Shown here: positions 10,001 through 16,377 of the stretch, piece by piece
Layout of the letters: each line of letters begins with the position of its first letter
How positions within the stretch are numbered: position 1 is the stretch's first letter
NCBI GenBank assembly: GCA_020633955.1
Contig: JACKCP010000005.1
Span: 62,001-126,000, forward strand
DNA: 64,000 nt
DNA from: Desulfobacteraceae bacterium
Lineage (GTDB): Bacteria > Desulfobacterota > Desulfobacteria > Desulfobacterales > JACKCP01
Reading direction: 5' to 3'
The notes under the pieces: model-generated
What the model was told of the DNA's origin: nothing
Databases searched by the model: none
The model's input: only the letters and a program-made list of their open reading frames with translations
Translations under genes and position numbers: made by a program

Positions 10001-10173
10001 ATATGAAATTTAACAGACTTGCTGAATTAACTGCAGAGGCAGAAAGTGCTGCAAAAAAAAGGAATTGTTTGAGTATTGAAAGGATACTTGATGATATTAT
10101 TGATGAATGTAAGGTGATTATTTGTCTTTTGGAGAGAATTCCATTTAAGACAATTGCTCAGGCAGGAGACTGA
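7060..10173 (+). CDS. hybrid histidine kinase (REC-PAS-PAS-HK-REC-REC-degenerate HPt)
   Basis: 1037 aa, no membrane helices, so cytoplasmic. Order: an N-terminal receiver-like domain lacking a clear Asp acceptor, two PAS domains (about 150-255 and 265-380), HisKA with the H-box FLATMSHELRTPLNG, HATPase (N box LLGNAVKFTG, G boxes DTGIGI and GGTGLGL), a divergent receiver (FIIDYKSA), a canonical receiver (AEDNNLN, Asp in IIFMDLQMPVMGG, Lys in IVKPIE), and a C-terminal helical region that looks like an HPt domain but reads SSLKQTS where the phospho-accepting HxLKG is expected. Phosphoryl transfer beyond the last receiver would therefore need an external HPt. Start ATG follows GAGGG. It stands alone behind a terminator. 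Confidence 0.92.
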   Translation: MQKSDSGKIIIAHADKGLRSFISERLEKYNFEIFQTETGKLVLELSEFISPCFIVTGHTLSDMSAPEMIKTLQAGNYNIPFLLIADSNNIENSLEMMKLGAVDYIFRKDLDSFFSSGLVGKIFDKKNVSDKYKVSEIQKKRVLKSEEKYRCVFEDNPLVKMVIDLGSGSIIDANGSASDFYGWTRKQIRKMNINEIDLLFEEKIKLKKDIKNFSFESVHKKSDGSFADVEVISNTLRIEDKNLLYYIVLDLTEKKKKDNRLNLLSISLDHSPVLVVITDSLGRIEYVNHEFTKVTGYCFDEVKGKNPSILKSGRHNKAFYKELWDTVLQGRTWVGEFCNKKKNNEIYWEKAIISPVKNHRKEITNFVAIKEDITEKRNIVKELIIAKDEAQAANKAKSEFLATMSHELRTPLNGVIGFSEILKDTPLEDDQKEYVNTISTSAKLLLNIINDILDFSKLEAGKLELEKVKTDIRRLVYQSIDNIRFSAEEKGLEILLDIDAQVPKYFYVDPVRLKQILSNLLGNAVKFTGKGEVELSVSFRKISDFNGEFLFKVRDTGIGIEEKHKDKIFKAFSQADSSTTRRFGGTGLGLIICDMLAKEMKTEIKFESEPGRGSLFYFTIEADTEGFIKYSGFSDKIKKALVIDENKKCQAILKKIFADMNIEAYPCLNKEDFLKFTGDNKRNYDIFIIDYKSAFMPSEELIKELRHKFSSDSLFILSHSTTDTKDIKKFHEKNSVDSAIVKPLTHDSLFDCISGAASDLEGFSFEEEVQLIEIISDISTEPEKLWKVLIAEDNNLNMLLAKTLVSKVLPFSLIFEAENGKKAVEAYFDHEPDIIFMDLQMPVMGGNEAVSIIREAEKKLERHTPVIGLTAVAFEDQLEISRKKGMDEFIVKPIEIDKFKYVLKSFLKTDENNNCCFEEYVHFNYHEFLKIVDDYGAVNEIIKAVKKDLSHKIQAVKNEISLRDYLGLFEIFSSLKQTSIDMKFNRLAELTAEAESAAKKRNCLSIERILDDIIDECKVIICLLERIPFKTIAQAGD

Positions 10174-10183
10174 ATTTTTTAGT

Positions 10184-10334
10184 TAGTGATTGGCCGAAAA
10201 CGAGATTTTTTTGTTCAGTTCAAGGAAGATGAAAAATTTAACCGCAGGAATACATTAAGTATTTTGAGGATTAAATTTTTCATCTGACGCAGAAATGGGC
10301 AAAAAAGGCCGTTTTCGTTCAGCGACTAGTTAAC
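10184..10334. repeat. repeat family B, full copy
   Basis: About 150 bases with two nested inverted repeats: outer arms around CGAAAACGAGATTTTTTTG and CAAAAAAGGCCGTTTTCG, and an inner GATGAAAAATTTAA / TTAAATTTTTCATC. Related copies lie near 20397, 45510, 47284, 54338, 55165, 57972 and 63938. No reading frame. It occupies the gap after the hybrid kinase and looks like a REP- or MITE-type element. Confidence 0.75.
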
Positions 10335-10420
10335 ATTTTTGAGAGCATGGATAAAACAGCCTTATTTTTAAAATGCGTGTTTTTACAATATCAAAATGCC
10401 AGTTTTTTATAGCTGACATT

Positions 10421-10456
10421 TTAAACAGTAAATCATGTTGTTTTTTTACTGTTTAA
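10421..10456. repeat. perfect 12-bp inverted repeat upstream of the SBP3/PAS kinase
   Basis: TTAAACAGTAAA and TTTACTGTTTAA flank a 12-base spacer, in the 421-base gap before the gene at 10595. It could be an operator or an RNA hairpin; no T-tail follows, so a terminator on the + strand is unlikely. The rest of the gap (10335-10594) is AT-rich with nothing else recognised. Confidence 0.4.
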
Positions 10457-10594
10457 CAAGCAAATAATAGTTGAACAAAAAATGTACAGATTCAAAAATT
10501 TACATTTGTATATATTTTTTGTAATACTGTTATTTCTTTGTGTGCAAAGTGTTTTGAAGATTTGATCAATAATATTTTTTGAGTAAGGACTTTT

Positions 10595-13075
10595 ATGGAT
10601 TACAATGCTGGCTTATATGCCAGACTTTTTATAAAAACCGCTGTTTTGTGCTTAATTGTTCTGGCCTTGTTTCCTTTTGCTGGAAATTGTTTCAAAGATC
10701 CACTTACAAAGGAGGAAAGACAGTGGCTTGATGCACACAGCGGTAAAATTAAAATGTATAATGCTCCTGATTACCCTCCTGTCCAGTTTGCAGATCAAGA
10801 CGGTACTTCGCTTGGGATATCTGTTGATTTTTACAGGCTGATTGAAAAAAAGCTTGGGTTCAGGTTCAAAGAACTTTCTCCCCAGAACTGGCAGGCTGGT
10901 ATTCAAAAATTATACAACAGGGAGATTGATATAACATGTCAGATAATGAAACATCCTTCAAATAAAGACTTCCTTATTTTTTCTGATGTTTATATGAAAA
11001 TACCCTCTGTAATTGTTGCAGGTTCTCAAACGCCTGGAAATCTTAAGCTGAATGATTTAAAGGGGAAGAATATAGCCGTTGTTGAAAACAGCTATATCCA
11101 TGAATATCTTAAAGAAAATTACAAAGACCTTAACCTTTTACTTAAAAAAGATACTGTTTCCTGCCTTTATGAAACTTCTTCAAAAAATTCCGATGCTGCA
11201 GTTTTAAGTATTTCTGCTGTAAGTTATCTTGTTGAAAAGGAAAAAATTGCAAATCTTAAAATTGCAGGTAAGGCAGGTTTTGAATATGAAATCTGCTTTG
11301 GGATAAGAAATGACTGGCCGATTCTTCAAAATATCATGAACAAGGGAATAAATCTTGTCTCTGCAGGTGAAAAACATAATATCTTTCAAAAATGGCTGGG
11401 CAAAAATTCCATTTATTTTTATAATGACCCTTTTTTCTGGATGCTTTTATCAGGCACTCTTTTTATTGTTTTGTGTATTTTTGGGGCTGCCATAATTTGG
11501 AATTATAAATTAAAAAAACTTATAAAGGAAAAAAACTATTCACTGAAAAAACAGGAGAGTCATTTAAAAACTGTCATAAGAACAATACCAGACCTTATAT
11601 GGCTAAAAGATGTAAATGGCTTTTTTATAAACTGCAACCATATGTTTGAGCTTTTTTACGATGTAAAGGAATCTGAACTTAAAGGTAAAACTGATTTTGA
11701 TTTTATTGACAGAACCCAGGCGGAAAAATTTGTTGCAGCAGACAGGTTTGTCATCGAAAACATGGAGACCATAACTTTTGAGGAAGAAGTCATATATCCG
11801 GTTGACGGCCATAAAGAGCTGCTTGAAACAATTAAAACCCCATTAATTGATGATAAAGGAAACCTGGTTGGTGTTTTAGGTGTTGGAAGAAATATAACCC
11901 TGAGAAAAAAAATGGAACAGGAGTTTGATAAAAAAACAAAAGAGCTTGAGTCTATTTTGTCAAATATTCAGGGTGTAACTTTTAGATGCAAAATGGATAA
12001 TAACTGGTCAATGATATATATGAGCAGTTATGCAAAAAAGCTTACAGGCTATCCTGCCAGTGATTTTATAAATAACTGCAAAAGAACTTACGGTTCAATA
12101 ATATATCATGAAGACAGAAAGCTTGTGTCTGATGCAGTGCATTGTGCAGTTAAGAAAAAAGAACCATGGGATATGGAATACAGAATTGTCAATAAAGACA
12201 ATAATATTTTATGGGTTCATGAAAAAGGTTCAGCTGTTTTTGATGATAATGGAAATATAGATTTTCTTGACGGCATTATAATAAATATAAATGACAGAAA
12301 AATTTTTGAAAGACATTTGATTCAGTCACAGAAAATAGAGGCTATTGGAGCACTTTCAGGGGGGATAGCCCATGATTTTAATAATATTTTAACTGGTATT
12401 ATTGGATTTGCTGAACTTTTAAGGGAAGATCTTAACAGACTTGATTTGGACAACAAAATAAAAAACCGTGTTGATGCTATTTTAAAGGGGGGATTCAGAG
12501 CAAGTGAACTTGTATCACAGATTCTTAATTTCAGCCGTTCTGAAGCTGACAAGCCAGTTCCTGTAAAAATGTCTATCCTTGTTAAAGAAGTTGCAAGGCT
12601 TATTGAGCCTGTAATTCCTTCAAATATAAGGATTGAAAAAAATATCAGCTCAGACAGTTATGTTTATGGAGAACCGGCAAAAATCCATCAGATATTAATG
12701 AATCTCTGCACTAATGCCCTATATTCAATGAATGAAAATGGAGGGATTTTAAGCTTAGGTCTGATAAATTCACAAATTGACAGCCCCAGATATTTTGCTG
12801 AAGAAAAAATCCTTTCAGGCGACTTCATATGCATAAGCGTAAAAGACAGCGGATGCGGGATGGCAGAAGATGTTAAAAAGAAGATCATGACTCCTTTTTA
12901 TACAACCAAGCCAAAAGGTATTGGAACTGGAATGGGACTCTGGGTGGTTGAAGGGATTGTAAAAAATATGGGAGGCTTTATTGAAGTTGAAAGTGAGCCG
13001 GGAAAAGGTTCTGAATTCAGAATTTATCTCCCTGTTTTCAAAAAGGAATCTGAACCTGTATTAAAATATGCATAG
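10595..13075 (+). CDS. SBP3-PAS-PAS sensor histidine kinase
   Basis: 826 aa. An N-terminal hydrophobic segment (about 10-30) acts as signal or anchor. A periplasmic solute-binding family-3 domain (about 40-270; NAPDYPPVQFADQDG, GISVDFYRLIEKKLGF) is followed by a membrane helix (FFWMLLSGTLFIVLCIFGAAI), two PAS domains, HisKA with GIAHDFNNILTGIIGF, and a HATPase (SGCGMAEDVKKKIMTPFYTT, GTGMGLWVVEGIV). It should bind a small polar solute, perhaps an amino acid, in the periplasm and autophosphorylate on the H-box His. There is no receiver of its own; the adjacent response regulator at 13441 is the obvious partner but is truncated. Start ATG follows a weak GAGTAAGGA. Confidence 0.92.
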   Translation: MDYNAGLYARLFIKTAVLCLIVLALFPFAGNCFKDPLTKEERQWLDAHSGKIKMYNAPDYPPVQFADQDGTSLGISVDFYRLIEKKLGFRFKELSPQNWQAGIQKLYNREIDITCQIMKHPSNKDFLIFSDVYMKIPSVIVAGSQTPGNLKLNDLKGKNIAVVENSYIHEYLKENYKDLNLLLKKDTVSCLYETSSKNSDAAVLSISAVSYLVEKEKIANLKIAGKAGFEYEICFGIRNDWPILQNIMNKGINLVSAGEKHNIFQKWLGKNSIYFYNDPFFWMLLSGTLFIVLCIFGAAIIWNYKLKKLIKEKNYSLKKQESHLKTVIRTIPDLIWLKDVNGFFINCNHMFELFYDVKESELKGKTDFDFIDRTQAEKFVAADRFVIENMETITFEEEVIYPVDGHKELLETIKTPLIDDKGNLVGVLGVGRNITLRKKMEQEFDKKTKELESILSNIQGVTFRCKMDNNWSMIYMSSYAKKLTGYPASDFINNCKRTYGSIIYHEDRKLVSDAVHCAVKKKEPWDMEYRIVNKDNNILWVHEKGSAVFDDNGNIDFLDGIIININDRKIFERHLIQSQKIEAIGALSGGIAHDFNNILTGIIGFAELLREDLNRLDLDNKIKNRVDAILKGGFRASELVSQILNFSRSEADKPVPVKMSILVKEVARLIEPVIPSNIRIEKNISSDSYVYGEPAKIHQILMNLCTNALYSMNENGGILSLGLINSQIDSPRYFAEEKILSGDFICISVKDSGCGMAEDVKKKIMTPFYTTKPKGIGTGMGLWVVEGIVKNMGGFIEVESEPGKGSEFRIYLPVFKKESEPVLKYA

Positions 13076-13078
13076 ATT

Positions 13079-13245
13079 GTAACTATTCAGCTTATAAACT
13101 GAGAAAAAGGCGTTTTGGCGACGGATGCTGTATTTTTTCTGAGCCGGTTTCAGGAGATAGTTTTTTTATCTCCTGCCTCGGAGCGCAGCGAGAATGAGGC
13201 TCAGAAAGAATGCAGCATGCGTTCTAAATTGAACTGAACAGTTAC
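13079..13245. repeat. repeat family A, copy 1 (167 bp, MITE-like)
   Basis: Ends are near-perfect inverted repeats (GTAACTATTCAG and CTGAACAGTTAC). Inside is a long imperfect hairpin: TTTTTTCTGAGCC, CAGGAGATA, then TATCTCCTG and GGCTCAGAAAGAATGCAGC. No reading frame. Copies 2, 3 and 4 lie at 13258, 43275 and 62402. Copy 2 starts 12 bases later, making a tandem pair. Confidence 0.8.
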
Positions 13246-13257
13246 CATAGATTTTTA

Positions 13258-13424
13258 GTAATTATTCAGCTGTAAACTGAGAAAAAGCCAGTTTGCTGAA
13301 ACAACGAATGATGTATTTTGCAGGCGGTTTAAGGCGGCAGTTTTTCATCTCCTGCCTTGCAGGCTCAGATGAATTGAGCCTTGGAAATGATGCGGCAGCT
13401 GTTTCAAATTAACTGAACAGTTGC
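13258..13424. repeat. repeat family A, copy 2 (167 bp, diverged)
   Basis: The same 167-base length and the same ends (GTAATTATTCAG and CTGAACAGTTGC) as copy 1, with the central ATCTCCTGCCT retained but many substitutions elsewhere. With copy 1 it fills the 365-base gap between the kinase and the truncated regulator, so that gap contains no gene. Confidence 0.7.
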
Positions 13425-13440
13425 GATTTAAAGAAAAAAA

Positions 13441-13941
13441 ATGGCTTTAGTATTGATAATAGACGATGAGGAAACAATAAGAACAACCCTTGAACAAAGA
13501 CTGGAAAGGCTTGAGCATGAAGTAAGATCAGCTCCAGATATTGATTCAGGGATGGAGCTTTTAGATAAATTTGAATTTGATCTTGTTTTTCTTGATGTTA
13601 ATCTTCCAGATGGAAATGGTCTTGATCTGCTTGGGGAGATTAAGGAAAAGCCTTCAAAACCAGATGTTGTTATCATAACAGGAGCCGGATCATCACATGG
13701 TGCCCAGATGGCTATAAAGGGCGGAGCCTGGGATTATGTTACAAAACCATTTCAGGCACATGAAATAAACCTTCTTGTAAAAAGGGCACTGGATTACAGA
13801 GCCCTGGTCAAATCATCTGCAAAAACAATTGCTGTTGATAAAGGGCCAATAGTTGGAGAAAGCCGGGAAATAAAAGAATGTATAAACTCCATAGCCAGCT
13901 GTGCTGAAAACAAGAGGGTACAGATGCTGCTATTTTTATAA
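13441..13941 (+). pseudogene. truncated sigma54 response regulator (receiver plus first residues of AAA domain)
   Basis: The receiver domain is intact: IIDDEET, phospho-acceptor Asp in LVFLDVNLPDGNG, Lys in YVTKPFQ. The linker and the start of a sigma54 AAA+ domain follow (GPIVGESREIKECINSIASCAEN), as in NtrC-type regulators, but homology stops just before the expected Walker A. The last ten or so residues (KRVQMLLFL) are chemoreceptor DNA read in the wrong frame. The AAA+ and DNA-binding domains are gone. The breakpoint is near 13910. The shortened protein may still be made and could accept phosphate from the kinase at 10595, but cannot activate transcription in the normal way. Confidence 0.8.
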
Positions 13942-13958
13942 ACGCCCCCCTTGATAAA

Positions 13959-15095
13959 ATGCTTGAAAAGGTTTCCAGGGTTAAAAATATCAGTATTTTT
14001 ATTTCTTCATTTTTTTTAATTGTTCTTCTTGGCCTTATTTTTGTTCTGTCTAAAATAGTTATTATAAAACCTGTTAATAATGTTATTGCAAAACTTACAG
14101 ACATTTCAGAAGGAGAGGGTGATTTAACCCAGAGGCTTAGGGTTGATTCAAAAGATGAGCTTGGAATACTTTCTGATGTATTTAACAGGTTTATGGAAAA
14201 ACTTCAGAAAATGATAAAAGATATTACCATTGGAGTAGAAACCCTTTCTTCATCTTCAACAGAGCTTTCCTCAATTTCAGATCAGATGTCAAGCGGGGCA
14301 AAACAGACATCTGATAAATCAGGTGATGTTTCTTCTGCATCTGAGGAAATGACAGCAAACATGAATTCAATCTCTGCCGCAATGGAGCAGTCGAGTACAA
14401 ATACAAATACTGTAGCAACAGCTGCAGAGGAAATGAATTCAACAATAAATGAAATTGCAAGAAATGCTGAGGAAGCCAGAACAATTTCAGAAAAGGCTGT
14501 TGAAAAGGTAAAGGATTCCGCAGATAAAATGGCAGAGCTTGGAGAAGCTGCAAAGGCAATAGGAAAAGTTGTTGAAACAATTACCGATATATCCGATCAG
14601 GTAAATCTTCTTTCACTTAATGCCACAATAGAAGCTGCAAGAGCCGGAGAAGCAGGAAAGGGTTTTGCAGTTGTTGCCAATGAAATCAAGGCTCTTGCAG
14701 CCCAGACATCTGAAGCCTCGGGTGATATAAAAAACAGGATAGAAAATATCCAGCAGAGTTCCTCACATACCCTTAAGGGCATTTCTGAAATAAGCAGTGT
14801 TATCTCAAATGTAAATGATATTGTCGCAACAATTGCAACTGCTGTTGAAGAGCAGTCTGCTGCCACACAGGAAATAGCACAGAATATCAATCAGGCTTCT
14901 TCGGGAATTCAGGAAGTAAACATAAATGTCGGCCAGAGCTCGGCTGTTGCAGTTGAAATATCTAAGGATATTGCAGTTGTAAATGCATCCGCAGAGGATA
15001 TGGCTCAAAGGAGCGAGGAAGTCAAGCATAGTGCAGAAGATCTTTCAAGACTTGCAGAGGATCTGAATAATATGGTTGGAAGATTTAAGGTTTAA
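13959..15095 (+). CDS. methyl-accepting chemotaxis protein, sensor domain lost (5' truncated)
   Basis: From the first ATG, 378 aa: one membrane helix (IFISSFFLIVLLGLIFVLSKIVI), HAMP (PVNNVIAKLTDISEGEGDL), and a complete methyl-accepting signalling domain (tip region QVNLLSLNATIEAARAGEAG; no docking pentapeptide). The same frame continues upstream as EGTDAAIFINAPLDK, the typical membrane-proximal end of a Cache sensor, up to about 13911, where it meets the truncated regulator. The first membrane helix and sensor are therefore missing and no ribosome site precedes the ATG. A deletion fusing two neighbouring genes is the simplest explanation; an assembly join is the alternative. If expressed, it would be a receptor without a ligand-binding region. 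Confidence 0.8.
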   Translation: MLEKVSRVKNISIFISSFFLIVLLGLIFVLSKIVIIKPVNNVIAKLTDISEGEGDLTQRLRVDSKDELGILSDVFNRFMEKLQKMIKDITIGVETLSSSSTELSSISDQMSSGAKQTSDKSGDVSSASEEMTANMNSISAAMEQSSTNTNTVATAAEEMNSTINEIARNAEEARTISEKAVEKVKDSADKMAELGEAAKAIGKVVETITDISDQVNLLSLNATIEAARAGEAGKGFAVVANEIKALAAQTSEASGDIKNRIENIQQSSSHTLKGISEISSVISNVNDIVATIATAVEEQSAATQEIAQNINQASSGIQEVNINVGQSSAVAVEISKDIAVVNASAEDMAQRSEEVKHSAEDLSRLAEDLNNMVGRFKV

Positions 15096-15105
15096 TTTTT
15101 TAAGA

Positions 15106-15130
15106 GCCTCCCTTTTTTTATTTGGGAGGC
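15106..15130 (+). terminator. terminator-like hairpin after the chemoreceptor
   Basis: GCCTCCC and GGGAGGC form a perfect 7-bp stem with an 11-base T-rich loop, 11 bases after the stop codon. The T-run is in the loop rather than after the stem, so termination strength is uncertain. Confidence 0.55.
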
Positions 15131-15311
15131 CTTGATTAAATCTGAATTGAGCATTTAATTTTTTTACATTAAAAAAACAGTTTTGAAATAAACTGAAAGT
15201 TCTAAGTTTTGACCAATCACAAATTATATTTGTTTTTTTAAAAATCTTGTAAAAACTGAAAATACAGGTTAGTTCATAAAAAATCTCAATCTTTTTAACA
15301 GGCAGATATTT

Positions 15312-16274
15312 ATGAACAAGGCAGAGCGTATATATAAGCTTGACAGACTTTTAAGATCAAGAAGAAGAACTTCAAGAAAGATAATTGAAGAAGAGCTTGA
15401 CTGCACCAAGCCGACATTTTTAAGAATCAAGTCATATATGATAGATTTTCTTGGGGCTCCAATCAAATATGACAGAGAGCTTAACGGTTATTATTATGAT
15501 GAAGAAGATTCAAAATTTGATCTTCCGGGATTCTGGCTGACACCTGACGAAATTTATGCACTTTTTGTCTGTCATCAGGTAATTGAAAAAAGCAGGGAAG
15601 TGGGCTTATCTTCTATTATTAAGCCAATGAATGAAAAAATTGAATCCATTCTTAAAAGTCTTGGCCATTCTCCGGAAAATTTAAAATCCAAAATAAAGGT
15701 AATGCCGCAGTTCTCAAGGATTTTAAATCAGGAAGAATTTGGTAAAATATGCTCATCTCTCATATCAAATGAAATTATGGAAGTAAGATATTTCACAAGG
15801 TCATCAAATTCATATTCCACAAGAAAACTCCATCCCCAAAGACTTATTCACTATAAAGACAACTGGTATCTTGCAGCTTTATGCGAAAAAAGCAATGAGC
15901 TGAGAATTTTTGCAGCAGATAAAATTGAAGTTTTAAATACCTGGCCAAAGGCAAAAAAACTTTCATCAGAAAATATTGACAGCCTTGTTGAGGGAGGTTT
16001 TGGAGTATTTTCAGGCAAGGCTGTAAATAAGGCTGTTTTAAGATGTTTTGATCCTGCAAAAAGATGGATTGCAGACGAAATCTGGCATAAGGATCAAAAA
16101 ATGTATAATGACGGCGATGATCTTGTTTTGGAAGTCCCTTACAGTAACCCCACCGAACTTGCCATGGAAATATTAAGATATGGAGAAGGAATTGTTGTTG
16201 AATCTCCGGACTCATTAAAAGAGCTTGTAATTGCAAAAATGGAAAAAAGTTTAAAAAATTATAAAAAAATATAA
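15312..16274 (+). CDS. WYL-domain transcriptional regulator at the head of the defence island (BrxR-like)
   Basis: 320 aa. N-terminal helix-turn-helix (RIYKLDRLLRSRRRTSRKII, about 5-60), WYL domain (about 140-215; RLIHYKDNWYLAALCE holds the ligand-contact tyrosine/leucine pattern), and a C-terminal WCX-type extension (about 230-315). Proteins of this architecture (BrxR, CapW) sit upstream of BREX and other defence operons and repress them. Here it is the first gene before the island, same strand, with a perfect palindrome in the 103-base gap to the next gene (16288-16304) as a likely operator. Binding and effector are inferred, not shown. Confidence 0.85.
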   Translation: MNKAERIYKLDRLLRSRRRTSRKIIEEELDCTKPTFLRIKSYMIDFLGAPIKYDRELNGYYYDEEDSKFDLPGFWLTPDEIYALFVCHQVIEKSREVGLSSIIKPMNEKIESILKSLGHSPENLKSKIKVMPQFSRILNQEEFGKICSSLISNEIMEVRYFTRSSNSYSTRKLHPQRLIHYKDNWYLAALCEKSNELRIFAADKIEVLNTWPKAKKLSSENIDSLVEGGFGVFSGKAVNKAVLRCFDPAKRWIADEIWHKDQKMYNDGDDLVLEVPYSNPTELAMEILRYGEGIVVESPDSLKELVIAKMEKSLKNYKKI

Positions 16275-16287
16275 AAAAAATTTTGAA

Positions 16288-16304
16288 GTATCACTCTGTG
16301 ATAC
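16288..16304. promoter_or_regulatory. candidate operator for the WYL regulator
   Basis: GTATCAC-TCT-GTGATAC is a perfect inverted repeat with 7-base arms; a degenerate further half (GTCACTATGATATG) follows directly. It lies between the WYL gene and the first large island gene, about 75 bases before its start, where a repressor would block the island promoter. Confidence 0.6.
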
Positions 16305-16377
16305 CGTCACTATGATATGAATTAAGAAAAATCGAATTTTACAAAATATTTATATCATAATAATCAAGGAGACGGTA

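Noticed and set aside
13079..13424. CRISPR array in the region of short repeats
   Set aside because: Only two 167-base palindromic units 12 bases apart, with the same element elsewhere; no regular spacers, no cas genes.
13441..15095. A natural response-regulator/chemoreceptor fusion gene
   Set aside because: The two parts are in different frames with a stop between them, and both lack family regions at the join; a deletion scar fits better.
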